Shown here: one piece after another, positions 40,963-50,946 of the stretch
How positions within the stretch are numbered: position 1 is the stretch's first letter
How the letters are laid out: each line of letters starts with the position of its first letter
NCBI GenBank assembly: GCA_023391815.1
Contig: JAEWAF010000038.1
Coordinates: 1 to 64,000 of the forward strand
DNA length: 64,000 bases
Direction of reading: 5' to 3'
Origin: Pseudomonadota bacterium
GTDB taxonomy: Bacteria; Pseudomonadota; Gammaproteobacteria; Steroidobacterales; Steroidobacteraceae
Notes under the pieces: model-generated
Seen by the model: only the letters and a program-made list of their open reading frames with translations
What the model was told of the DNA's origin: nothing
Databases searched by the model: none
Program-made: the position numbers and the translations under genes

Positions 40963-43923
40963 TCAGAACGAGTTGACCGCGGCGGCGGAGATCGCCAGGT
41001 TGTAAACGATCGTCGTCACGGCCGTCCAGAACGGCAGTGGCCGCATTCGCTCGGTATCGAGCGGCGCCACGATCGTGTCGCCGGTCTTGATGGTTGCACC
41101 GCTACCGCCGAACCACGAGCCGCCCCGAGTGACCACGCTACCGTCGGCGCGGACGACGTAGATGCGCTTCTCGTCGGCGCGCGGCGTCAGACCACCGCTC
41201 ATCGCGATGTAATCATCACGAGACAGATCCGCGCGATACAAATGCGAGGTGGTGCTCTGCACTTCGCCGATGACGGTCACTTCCTGAGTGATGCGAGGAA
41301 CCATCAGCTTGTCGCCGTTCTTGAGCACGATGTCGTGCTCGGAGCCCGGCTGCGCCCTGGCCGAGCGCTCCAGATCGATGACCAGCCGGCCGACGGGCTT
41401 GGCCTCGCGCAGGCTGGCCAGCAAGGAGTTGCCGATCGCGAGCGCCTGTCCCGCATCCTTGCCCGTTTCCTGAGCTGACATCAACGAGACCTGCGCCAGA
41501 TCCGATTCCATGCGGACCGCGAGCGTCTCGAGCTGCTTGCGCTCGCGTTCCTTCAACTCGTCGCGAGTGAAGATGGCGCCTTCGGCAAAGGCGAGATCGG
41601 TCAGACCGCCGGCGCGCGCCATCAACGAGCGCAGGGTCTCGCCCCGATGAATCGGATAGCGTCCGGGGAACTTCACCTCGCCGCGAATTTCAACTTCTTC
41701 CTGCGCGGCCCACAGCGGCACCTCTTTGATGACGATGTAATCGAACGGCCGCAGCGCGAGATCGGCGGCCCGATCACCGGCGAGCAGCGCGTCCAGATCG
41801 ATTTCGATCAATTGCGCCTGGCGCGAATCGCCATCGACGATCTCATAGCGCGCAAGCTCGGCCTTCTTCCCGTGCGCGGCCTCGTCCAGACCACCACCGG
41901 CGCGCAGCAGGTCGCTCACGCGCATGCCGGGCTCGAGCGGATATTTGCCGGGCACTTTGACTTTGCCGGCGACACTCACTTCCTGAGTCGGCTCGCCGGC
42001 ATTCGATTGCAGCTGCAGCTCGCGCATCAGCGGCTCGATGATCCGATCGCGGCCCGACTCACGATCGAAAACGAAGATCTGGTCGCGCGGCGCGAGCTCG
42101 AAATTCGCGGCGCTCGTGGGATCGGCCAGCGCGCGTTCGAGATCGGCGGAGAACACGCGGATGCGCCGGCCTTCGGCGATTTCGCGCCTCACCAGCAGAT
42201 AGCGCTGATCCGCACCCGGCTTCAAATCGTCCAGCGTTGGCAGAACGTCTGCGATATGCATGCCCGCGCGGTACTCGTACTCGCCAGGTCGGTGCACGAA
42301 ACCCTGCACCGTCACCGCATCGTCGAGCACCGGACGCACCAGGGCCACGCGCACGACGTCGCCAGTCATGAGCTTCAGGGACTTGCCGTCCGGAGTCGTC
42401 AGATCCGCATCGACGACCACCCGGGTGCGATTGGCGTTGATACGCTCGATGGTCGTCATCGACGAATCCGCATCGGGCAACAAGCCGCCGCCCAACTGGA
42501 TCAACTCCTCGACGGTGGTCTCACTCTTCAGCTCATAGATCGCCGGCCGCCGGACCTGGCCGGACAAGCCCACGGTGCGGCCGACCGGCGGCACGAAGAT
42601 CACGTCACCCGGAAGCAGGCGCACGTCGGCGCTGGTATCTCCCTTCAACAGCAGGTCGTACAGGTCGAGCTTGCCGACGGTGTGACCGTTACGCTTCAGC
42701 TCGATGTTTCGCAGGGAGCCGATCCTTTTCACGCCGCCACTGACGAACAACGCGTTGGTGATGGTCGACAGGCCGCTGACCGTGTAGGAGCCCGGCGTCT
42801 GCGCATCGCCGAGCACGAACACCCGAATCGAGCGCAACTCGCCGATGCCGATGCTGACCGTCGTGCCGATCATGCCACTCGCCACTCGCGATTCGATCTC
42901 GGCGCGGACCTCATCGAACCGGCGACCGCCGACCGAAATCGGGCCCAATTCGGGGAAGTTGATGCGCCCGTCGCGGCCGACGACCAGCAGCTGTTTGCCC
43001 TTGTGGCTGCCCACCAGCAGCACTTCGAGCGTGTCGCCGGGCCCGACGATGTACTCCGAGGGCACCGGCACATCGGTCGCCGGAGCGAATGTCGAAGGCA
43101 TGCCGCGGAACAAGTCATAACCGAAGGGTTTCAGGGCCGCGGTTCCGGTGGGCTTGAGCGGCAAGCGCACCAGCCGGATGATGAAGTCCTTCAAGCGCAG
43201 CTCGGCGGCGATGCGCTCGGTGGCTTCGTCGACGGTCAGGCCCGCGAGGGGAATCGGTCCGAGCTCAGGCACATTCAGGATGCCCCACTTGTCGAGCTTG
43301 TAAGGATTGCGACGCGAGATGCGATCGCGAAAGTCCTCCAGCCGCGAGACTTCCTCCTCGGTCCGCTCGACCATCATCGGCTCGCGCGCTCCGGCTCCCG
43401 CTCCCGCCCGCTGCTGATTCTGTGCTTGAGGCTGGGCCGGGGGGGCGCCAACCGGCCGCGCCAGGGGGCGTCCGGGCACAGCCGGTTGCGTGGCTTCCTT
43501 CTGGGCCTGCTGCTGGCGCCGCTCGCTCTCCTCGATCTCCGGAGCGCGACGCTCGAATTGCCGAATGTCCAGCATCAGCAACACGCTGTCTTCGGCCTTC
43601 ATGCGCGGCGGCAACGGCTGACCGTCGGGACCGTACTCCTGCTCATCCTCATCGCCATCGAGCGGCCGCCGTTCGCGCTTGGGCTGCATGATGGTCTGCG
43701 GGAAATCCAGCTCGCGGTCCGGGCGCGCGGTGGAGACGGAGCCGCCGCGATTCATCTGCTCCATGATCATTTTCTGCTGATCGGGCGGCAGCGTGCGGAA
43801 GATGTCGATCTGTTCCGGGCTGGGCGTCTGGGCGGCCGAGGGCAGACCGGCCAAGCCTGAAATCACAAACGCAACAGAGGCGACCAGCCGCGTCAAGCGG
43901 CTGGAGAATTTGGTTCTGACCAT
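40963..43923 (-). CDS. Large SLBB-domain polysaccharide export protein (Wza-like)
   Basis: An exported outer-membrane channel or periplasmic adaptor for polysaccharide secretion. The signal peptide is residues 1-31 (ending AAQ). After a charged and proline-rich low-complexity stretch (about 50-190) comes a soluble Poly_export-type region (VGPGDTLEVLLVG near 290, GRINFPELGPI). About six SLBB modules follow, recognised by repeats such as GDAQTPGSYTV, GQVRRPAIYEL, GFVHRPGEYEY, GKVKVPGKYPL, GEVKFPGRYPI and GEVQSTTSHLY. At 986 residues it is more than twice the length of Wza, and no lipobox is seen. First gene of the 23-kb operon. There is no Wzc kinase or Wzb phosphatase in the window. Confidence 0.9.
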   Translation of the reverse strand: MVRTKFSSRLTRLVASVAFVISGLAGLPSAAQTPSPEQIDIFRTLPPDQQKMIMEQMNRGGSVSTARPDRELDFPQTIMQPKRERRPLDGDEDEQEYGPDGQPLPPRMKAEDSVLLMLDIRQFERRAPEIEESERRQQQAQKEATQPAVPGRPLARPVGAPPAQPQAQNQQRAGAGAGAREPMMVERTEEEVSRLEDFRDRISRRNPYKLDKWGILNVPELGPIPLAGLTVDEATERIAAELRLKDFIIRLVRLPLKPTGTAALKPFGYDLFRGMPSTFAPATDVPVPSEYIVGPGDTLEVLLVGSHKGKQLLVVGRDGRINFPELGPISVGGRRFDEVRAEIESRVASGMIGTTVSIGIGELRSIRVFVLGDAQTPGSYTVSGLSTITNALFVSGGVKRIGSLRNIELKRNGHTVGKLDLYDLLLKGDTSADVRLLPGDVIFVPPVGRTVGLSGQVRRPAIYELKSETTVEELIQLGGGLLPDADSSMTTIERINANRTRVVVDADLTTPDGKSLKLMTGDVVRVALVRPVLDDAVTVQGFVHRPGEYEYRAGMHIADVLPTLDDLKPGADQRYLLVRREIAEGRRIRVFSADLERALADPTSAANFELAPRDQIFVFDRESGRDRIIEPLMRELQLQSNAGEPTQEVSVAGKVKVPGKYPLEPGMRVSDLLRAGGGLDEAAHGKKAELARYEIVDGDSRQAQLIEIDLDALLAGDRAADLALRPFDYIVIKEVPLWAAQEEVEIRGEVKFPGRYPIHRGETLRSLMARAGGLTDLAFAEGAIFTRDELKERERKQLETLAVRMESDLAQVSLMSAQETGKDAGQALAIGNSLLASLREAKPVGRLVIDLERSARAQPGSEHDIVLKNGDKLMVPRITQEVTVIGEVQSTTSHLYRADLSRDDYIAMSGGLTPRADEKRIYVVRADGSVVTRGGSWFGGSGATIKTGDTIVAPLDTERMRPLPFWTAVTTIVYNLAISAAAVNSF

Positions 43924-44224
43924 CAGGGTCGCTATATAACTTACTTAGGTCCCCGCGACGGGGCACGAGTTTACACGTAAGCGGCCGGCGCCAGGGACCG
44001 AACATGCCGTGGTGCGGCTGAACGGCAACGGAACGCCGACCTCGGCCAGCCTGCAAAAAACCGCTCGAACGCTAGATCTCGGCATGGAAGCCGAGTTGTT
44101 GTTCCTGCGACAAGGCCGCAAGTTTACACAGATTATGATCGAGCGGCGCAATATCCGCCCCTCCGGTGTCGCTGCGCGCCGACCGCCACCGAACCACGAA
44201 AAAAGCGCAGCCCCGTGGCTTCGT
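43924..44224. other. Upstream region of the main polysaccharide operon
   Basis: 301 bases between fcl and the export protein gene, expected to hold the promoter of the 23-kb operon. Reading the minus strand, TATATAG lies 12-18 bases before the ATG and an AT-rich CATAAT further up. Neither has a clear -35 partner, and no ops/JUMPstart element is seen. CCCCG/CGGGG is a small hairpin near 43955. Small open frames here lack ribosome sites. Confidence 0.35.
44055..44095 (-). terminator. Possible terminator after gmd-fcl
   Basis: On the minus strand CTCGGC/GCCGAG (44078-44083 and 44090-44095) forms a six-pair hairpin with a six-base loop, and TTTTTT (44060-44055) follows 17 bases later. The distance is longer than in a standard rho-independent terminator, so the call is tentative; it would separate the GDP-fucose genes from the export operon. 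Confidence 0.3.
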
Positions 44225-45163
44225 CTACGCGCGCCCTTGCCGGTGCTCGGAAAACCAGCGATATGTTTCGACGATACCCTGCGACAACGAGATCCGCGGC
44301 GACCAGCCCAGCGCTCGCAGATTGCTCACATCCAACAATTTCCGCGGTGTGCCGTCCGGCTTGCTGGTATCGAAACGCAGTGTTCCGGAGAACCCCACGA
44401 TCTCACCGATGAGCCCGGCCAGCTCGGCGATCGAGACATCCTCGCCCCAGCCGACGTTGATCGGCTCGCCACTGTCGTAACGTTCCATCAGAAACACGCA
44501 CGCATCGGCCAGATCGTCGACATGCAGGAATTCCCGCCGGGGCGCGCCGGTGCCCCACACCACGACCTCCGCGGCCCCCCGCTGCTTCGCTTCGTGAAAT
44601 TTGCGGATCAGCGCGGGCAGCACATGCGAGCTGTTCAAATCGAAGTTGTCGCCGGGACCGTAGAGATTGGTCGGCATCACTGCGATCGCATCGAACCCAT
44701 ACTGTTTCCGATACGCTTGACACATCTTGACGCCAGCAATTTTCGCCACTGCATACCACTCGTTGGTCGGCTCGAGCGCACCGGTCAGGAGGCAGCTTTC
44801 CGGCATGGGCTGCGGCGCGTATTTGGGGTAGATGCAGCTGGAGCCCAGGAACTCCAGTTTCCTGGTGCCGAACCGGTACGCCGCGTCGATGACGTTGGTC
44901 TGGATCTGGAGATTGTCGCGTATGAAGTCGGCCGGATAGGTGTCGTTCGCCAGAATGCCGCCCACCTTCGCCGCTGCCAGATAGACCAGCTCCGGCCGCT
45001 CTTGCTCGAAGAACCGATCGACCGCGGCCTGGTTGCGCAAATCCAGCTCGGCGCTCGATCGCAGCAACAGCTGGGTATATCCCTGAGCTTGCAATCGGCG
45101 CACGATGGCGCTGCCCACCAGTCCCCGATGGCCGGCCACGAAAACCCGGGCGTTTCTATTCAT
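44225..45163 (-). CDS. fcl: GDP-L-fucose synthase
   Basis: NADPH-dependent epimerase-reductase that makes GDP-L-fucose from GDP-4-keto-6-deoxymannose. Opening VFVAGHRGLVGSAIVRRL, AAKVGGILAN, FLGSSCIYPKYA, NEWYAVAKIAGVKMC (YxxxK) and VMPTNLYGPGDNF match WcaG/Fcl. Length 312 is normal. It overlaps the end of gmd by eight bases, so the two are coexpressed and act in succession. Confidence 0.96.
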   Translation of the reverse strand: MNRNARVFVAGHRGLVGSAIVRRLQAQGYTQLLLRSSAELDLRNQAAVDRFFEQERPELVYLAAAKVGGILANDTYPADFIRDNLQIQTNVIDAAYRFGTRKLEFLGSSCIYPKYAPQPMPESCLLTGALEPTNEWYAVAKIAGVKMCQAYRKQYGFDAIAVMPTNLYGPGDNFDLNSSHVLPALIRKFHEAKQRGAAEVVVWGTGAPRREFLHVDDLADACVFLMERYDSGEPINVGWGEDVSIAELAGLIGEIVGFSGTLRFDTSKPDGTPRKLLDVSNLRALGWSPRISLSQGIVETYRWFSEHRQGRA

Positions 45164-46241
45164 GTCGCTGATAGGTCCGAAACCCTTCGCGAGCCACCAG
45201 AGCGTCGCGGCGAGCGGCGTCCAGATCGGCCTCGACCATTTCCTTCACCAGCGCCGCGAAGCTGGTTTCGGCGCGCCAGCCGAGCTTCTGCCGCGCCTTG
45301 CTCGGATCGCCCAATAACGTATCCACCTCGGTGGGCCGGAAATACCGGCTATCGACTTTCACGACGGTGCGATCGGAGTTGGCATCGATGCCCTGTTCGT
45401 CCACCCCGCTGCCGTGCCATTCGATCCGCATTCCCAACTCGTGGCCCGCGCGCTCGACGAACTCGCGCACCGAATGTTGCTCGCCGGTCGCGATGACGAA
45501 ATCCTCCGCCTGCGCCTGCTGCAACATCAGCCACTGCGCTTTCACGTAGTCGCGCGCATGCCCCCAGTCGCGTAACGAATCGAGATTGCCGAGATAGATC
45601 GTGTCCTGCAGACCTTCCTTGATGCGTGCCAGGCCGCGGGTGATCTTGCGAGTAACGAATGTTTCGCCGCGAATCGGCGATTCGTGGTTGAACAGGATGC
45701 CGTTGCAGGCGTAGATGCCATACGCCTCGCGATAGTTCACCGTGATCCAGTACGCATACACCTTGGCGGCGCCGTACGGCGAGCGCGGATAGAACGGCGT
45801 CGTTTCTTTCTGCGGCACCTCATGCACCTTGCCGAACATCTCGGACGTCGATGCCTGATAGAAACGGGTCTTTTTCTCCAGCCCGAGGATACGAATCGCT
45901 TCGAGAATACGCAGCGTACCTACCGCGTCGGAGTTCGCGGTGTACTCCGGCGTCTCGAAAGAAACGTGAACGTGACTTTGCGCGGCGAGGTTGTAGATCT
46001 CATCCGGCTGCACCTGCTGAATGATGCGGATCAGATTGGTGGCGTCGGTCAGATCGCCATAGTGCAGGAACAGCTTGACGCCGCGCTCGTGCGGATCCTG
46101 ATACAGATGGTCGATACGATCGGTATTGAACGACGAGGCGCGACGCTTGATGCCGTGAACCTCATAGCCCTTCTCGAGCAGGAGCTCGGCCAGGTAGGCG
46201 CCATCCTGGCCCGTGATTCCGGTAATCAGCGCTTTTTTCAC
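45156..46241 (-). CDS. gmd: GDP-mannose 4,6-dehydratase
   Basis: Dehydrates GDP-mannose to GDP-4-keto-6-deoxymannose. NADP motif ITGITGQDGAYL near residues 6-17, FYQASTSEMFGKV, FYPRSPYGAAKVYAYW (catalytic Tyr and Lys), FNHESPIRGETFVTRKITR and LGNLDSLRDWGHARDYV are diagnostic. The start is GTG 46241 with GAGGAAG just upstream, giving 361 residues; upstream codons of the open frame do not match the family. Substrate comes from ManB/ManC encoded 28 kb away. It follows pgi by 25 bases. Confidence 0.95.
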   Translation of the reverse strand: MKKALITGITGQDGAYLAELLLEKGYEVHGIKRRASSFNTDRIDHLYQDPHERGVKLFLHYGDLTDATNLIRIIQQVQPDEIYNLAAQSHVHVSFETPEYTANSDAVGTLRILEAIRILGLEKKTRFYQASTSEMFGKVHEVPQKETTPFYPRSPYGAAKVYAYWITVNYREAYGIYACNGILFNHESPIRGETFVTRKITRGLARIKEGLQDTIYLGNLDSLRDWGHARDYVKAQWLMLQQAQAEDFVIATGEQHSVREFVERAGHELGMRIEWHGSGVDEQGIDANSDRTVVKVDSRYFRPTEVDTLLGDPSKARQKLGWRAETSFAALVKEMVEADLDAARRDALVAREGFRTYQRHE

Positions 46242-46266
46242 CGCTTCCTCGCATCGGCTCGTCCCG

Positions 46267-47913
46267 CTAGCCACGCCAGCGGGCCACATGCTCCAACAAA
46301 TTCTTCAACGACGGCTCCGCGCCCGCGGCCGCCTCGGCCGGCTTCTCCAGCGCCGGGCTGAGCGAATCGGCCAGTTTCTTGCCGAGCTCCACGCCCCACT
46401 GATCGAAGGCGTTGATGCCCCAGATCACGCTTTGCGTGAACACCTTGTGCTCGTACAAGGCGATCAGCCGCCCGAGCGTCTTCGGCCCGAGGCGCGGGAA
46501 CAGAATCACCGTGCTCGGCCGGTTGCCCGGGTGCAGCTTGTGCGGGATCAAGCGCGCGATTTCGCTTTCGCTCGTGCCCTTCGCCGCCAGATCCTGGCGC
46601 ACCTGCGCTTCGGTCTGACCGAACGCGAACGCCTGGGCCTGCGCGAAACAATTCGCCAGCGCCAGATTCTGCTGTTGCTGGAACGGGCTCGACGCGTTCA
46701 CCGGCGCCAGGAAATCCAACGCCACCTTGGCCGTGCCCTGATGCAACAGCTGGAAGAACGAATGCTGAGCATTCGAGCCCGGCTCGCCCCACAACACTGC
46801 GCCGCTGTCGTAAGGCAACGGCGTGCCGGTCAGCGTCACGCTCTTGCCGTTGGACTCCATCTCCAGTTGCTGCAAATAGGCCGGGAAGCGATGCAGCCGC
46901 TGGTCGTAGGGCAGCACCGCGACCGAATCCAGGCCGAGGAAATTCCGATTCCAGACCCCGATCAATCCCATCAGCACCGGCAGGTTGTTCTCGAACGGCG
47001 TGTGACGAAAGTGCTCGTCCATCTCGTGACCGCCGTCCAGCATGAGCTCGAACTGATCCATGCCCAGCGCCAGCGCCACGGACAGGCCCACCGCCGACCA
47101 CACCGAATAGCGACCGCCCACCCAGTCCCACATCGTAAAGCGGTTTTGTGGCGGAATTAAGAAAGCATCCATCGCCTTCGCATTGGTCGACACCGCGGCG
47201 AAGTGCCGCGCCGGCGCGCCCTCGCCGAGCCGGTCGACGATCCACTGCCGCGCCAGCTTCGCGTTCGTGAGTGTTTCCAGCGTCGAAAATGTTTTCGAGC
47301 AGACGACGAACAGCGTACGCGCGGCATCGACTTTCTCCAGCACGTCGCCGAGCTGCACGCCGTCGATGTTCGAGACACAGTGCAGACGCAGATTGCGATT
47401 GCGATATTTCGCGAGCGCCTCGGTCGCCATCACGATGCCCAGATCGGAGCCGCCGATGCCGATGTTGACGATATCGGTGAAGGTCTTGCCGGTGTGGCCG
47501 TGAATGCGACCGCCGTGAATGCCTTCGACGAACGCACGCATCTTCTCCAGGCTCGCGCGCACCTCGGGCATGATGTCCTGGCCGTCGACCAGGACCGGCC
47601 GATCGGTGCGATTACGCAGTGCCGTGTGCAGCACCGCGCGATGTTCGGTGGTGTTGATTTTTTCGCCATTGAACATGGCGTCGATCCGACCGCGCAAGCC
47701 CCGTGCGTCGGCGAGCGCGATCAGCAGACGCATCGTTTCGGCCTCGACGCGCTGTCTGGAGAAATCGAACAGCAGATTGAGCTCGGACGTTCGCGAGAAC
47801 GTCACCGCGCGCTGTGGATCGTTCGCGAACATATCGCGCAGATGCCGGGTCCGCATGCTCGCAGCGTGAGATTCGAGCGCCTGCCATTCAGGCGTCGTGT
47901 TCGCTGGCGTCAT
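46267..47913 (-). CDS. pgi: Glucose-6-phosphate isomerase
   Basis: Interconverts glucose-6-P and fructose-6-P; in this context it also connects central metabolism with the mannose and glucose branches. The SIS domains carry DIVNIGIGGSDLG, VVCSKTFSTLET, WDWVGGRYSVWSAVGLS and the C-terminal VIWGINAFDQWGVELGK signature. Its 548 residues are typical of the long bacterial and eukaryotic form. ATG 47913 follows AGGAGG by seven bases, which decides the start against the longer frame (47937). It lies directly upstream of gmd. Confidence 0.97.
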   Translation of the reverse strand: MTPANTTPEWQALESHAASMRTRHLRDMFANDPQRAVTFSRTSELNLLFDFSRQRVEAETMRLLIALADARGLRGRIDAMFNGEKINTTEHRAVLHTALRNRTDRPVLVDGQDIMPEVRASLEKMRAFVEGIHGGRIHGHTGKTFTDIVNIGIGGSDLGIVMATEALAKYRNRNLRLHCVSNIDGVQLGDVLEKVDAARTLFVVCSKTFSTLETLTNAKLARQWIVDRLGEGAPARHFAAVSTNAKAMDAFLIPPQNRFTMWDWVGGRYSVWSAVGLSVALALGMDQFELMLDGGHEMDEHFRHTPFENNLPVLMGLIGVWNRNFLGLDSVAVLPYDQRLHRFPAYLQQLEMESNGKSVTLTGTPLPYDSGAVLWGEPGSNAQHSFFQLLHQGTAKVALDFLAPVNASSPFQQQQNLALANCFAQAQAFAFGQTEAQVRQDLAAKGTSESEIARLIPHKLHPGNRPSTVILFPRLGPKTLGRLIALYEHKVFTQSVIWGINAFDQWGVELGKKLADSLSPALEKPAEAAAGAEPSLKNLLEHVARWRG

Positions 47914-48022
47914 GGGAAGTCCTCCTGCAGGTAGCACATCGGCACGGGAATGGTGCCGGAGGCTACCTCACCGACGGCGCAGGGTGAAGCTTTTATGACG
48001 GACCGGAGGGTTGGCCGAACGC

Positions 48023-49030
48023 TTACTTGCCGTAGTAGCCGACGTACCAGTCGATAAAGCGACGCACGCCCTCTTCCACCGGGGTCGCCGGCTTGTAGCC
48101 CACATCCTGCACCAGATCGGCCACGTCGGCCGAGGTGTCCGGCACGTCGCCCGCCTGCAGCGGCAGCAGATTCATTTGTGCCTTCTTGCCCAGGTTGGTC
48201 TCGATGCACTGGATGTACTTCATCAGCTCCACGGGCGAGTTGTTACCGATGTTGTAGAGCCGGTACGGCGCCTTGCTGGTCGCTGGATCCGGCTCATCGC
48301 CGCTCCAGTTCGGATTCGGCTGCGCCGGACGGTCCATGGCGCGTACCACGCCCTGCGCGATGTCGTCGACGTACGTGAAGTCGCGGCGATGGTTGCCGTA
48401 GTTGAAGACGTCGATGGGCTTGCCGGCCAGGATGTTCTTTGTGAAAAGAAACAAGGCCATGTCGGGCCGGCCCCAGGGACCATACACGGTGAAGAAGCGC
48501 AGGCCGGTCACCGGCAGCTGATACAAATGCGCGTAGGTGTGCGCCATCAGCTCGTTCGCTTTCTTGGTCGCGGCATAGAACGACAGCGGATGATCCACGT
48601 TCTGATGCACCGAGAACGGCATCTTCGTATTCGCGCCGTACACCGAGCTGGTCGACGCGTACACCAGATGCTCGACGCCGTTGTGCCGGCAGCCCTCCAG
48701 AATATTCGCGAAACCGACCACGTTGCTGTCGATGTAAGCGAGCGGATTCTGAATGGAGTAACGCACGCCGGCCTGCGCGGCCAGGTGAATCACGCGCTGA
48801 AACTTCTCCTGCTTGAACAGCGCCGCCATGCCTTCGCGATCGGCCACGTCCAGCTTCACGAACCGGAAGTTGGGAAACTTCTTCAGCTGCGCGAGCCGGG
48901 CCTCTTTCAAAGAGACGTCGTAGTAGTCGTTCAGATTGTCGAGACCGACGACTTCGTCGCCGCGCGCGAGCAGGATCTGGGCCGTGTGGAAGCCGATGAA
49001 GCCGGCGGCGCCGGTGAGAAGGAGTTTCAT
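48023..49030 (-). CDS. UDP-glucuronate 4-epimerase (CapI/Lps1-like)
   Basis: A short-chain epimerase of 335 residues. GAAGFIG is at 7-13, and GLDNLNDYYDVSLKEARL is the loop typical of CapI/GlcA 4-epimerases. STSSVYGANTKMPF and FYAATKKANELMAHTYAHLY (YxxxK) form the active site, followed by GLRFFTVYGPWGRPDMALF. The start is ATG 49030, matching the family. Ugd encoded at 18-19 kb would provide UDP-glucuronate, yielding UDP-galacturonate. It precedes pgi by about 110 bases. Confidence 0.93.
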   Translation of the reverse strand: MKLLLTGAAGFIGFHTAQILLARGDEVVGLDNLNDYYDVSLKEARLAQLKKFPNFRFVKLDVADREGMAALFKQEKFQRVIHLAAQAGVRYSIQNPLAYIDSNVVGFANILEGCRHNGVEHLVYASTSSVYGANTKMPFSVHQNVDHPLSFYAATKKANELMAHTYAHLYQLPVTGLRFFTVYGPWGRPDMALFLFTKNILAGKPIDVFNYGNHRRDFTYVDDIAQGVVRAMDRPAQPNPNWSGDEPDPATSKAPYRLYNIGNNSPVELMKYIQCIETNLGKKAQMNLLPLQAGDVPDTSADVADLVQDVGYKPATPVEEGVRRFIDWYVGYYGK

Positions 49031-49134
49031 ATGTCGCTTAGCCGATATCAGTGAGTAATGGGCGGCCAATAACTCGGCGAACAGCCCGTTTAGCGCACAA
49101 CCTGGACGCCGTCGGCGCGAAACAATGCTGCCGC

Positions 49135-49533
49135 ATGGACAGAATCGTCAGTCACAAGGACCTGGTCGTCTGGCAAAAATCCGTCGCATTGGCCTGCAAA
49201 GTCTACGCCGCGAGTCGATTGCTGCCCAGGGACGAGCGCTTCGGGCTGCAGCGCCAGCTCCGACGCACTGCCGTGTCCGTCGCCAGCAGGATCGCCGAGG
49301 GCGCCGCGAGCCAAAACCGCGCCAAGTTCATCCAATCGCTGCTGTCATCGCGATGCGCGCTGTCGGAGTTGGAAACGCAATATCTGATCGCGAGCCGGCT
49401 CGCTCCAGGGGACCACACCCGACTCACGTTGGAAGAGATCGCCGAGGTTGGGCGCCTGCTTAACGGCCTGATCCGCAGTTTGGTTTCATCCAATCGCGCG
49501 GCGCACGCAAAAGCGTGCGCGCCTCTGCGCTGA
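49135..49533 (+). CDS. Four-helix bundle protein (S23/TIGR02436 type)
   Basis: A 132-residue helical protein of the family first noticed as the ORF within 23S rRNA intervening sequences. The HKDLVVWQKSVALACKVYAAS opening, LQRQLRRTAVSVASRIAEGAASQNRAKFIQSLLSSRCALSELETQ core and a closing LLNGLIRSL are its hallmarks. No enzymatic site is known. It is the only plus-strand gene between 9 and 55 kb that looks real, placed between the epimerase and tviB genes and convergent with tviB (gap eight). ATG 49135 is chosen because the family starts there. Confidence 0.88.
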   Translation: MDRIVSHKDLVVWQKSVALACKVYAASRLLPRDERFGLQRQLRRTAVSVASRIAEGAASQNRAKFIQSLLSSRCALSELETQYLIASRLAPGDHTRLTLEEIAEVGRLLNGLIRSLVSSNRAAHAKACAPLR

Positions 49534-49541
49534 CCGGCCGG

Positions 49542-50825
<1,284 letters not shown>

Positions 50826-50946
50826 AACTGTCCGGGTTTGAAACCTGAGGGTTGATCGCAAAGGGCGCAAGAATGCCACAGAACCGGCGTCGAAATAGAG
50901 ACATAGGTCTAAAGGACGCCGCGCCCGGCCGCTGTCGGCGGGCTTG

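Noticed and set aside
41647..43860. 737-codon plus-strand frame opposite the export protein
   Set aside because: Product is Gln/Asp/His-rich with no domain; the minus strand encodes repeated SLBB modules, so this is a shadow.
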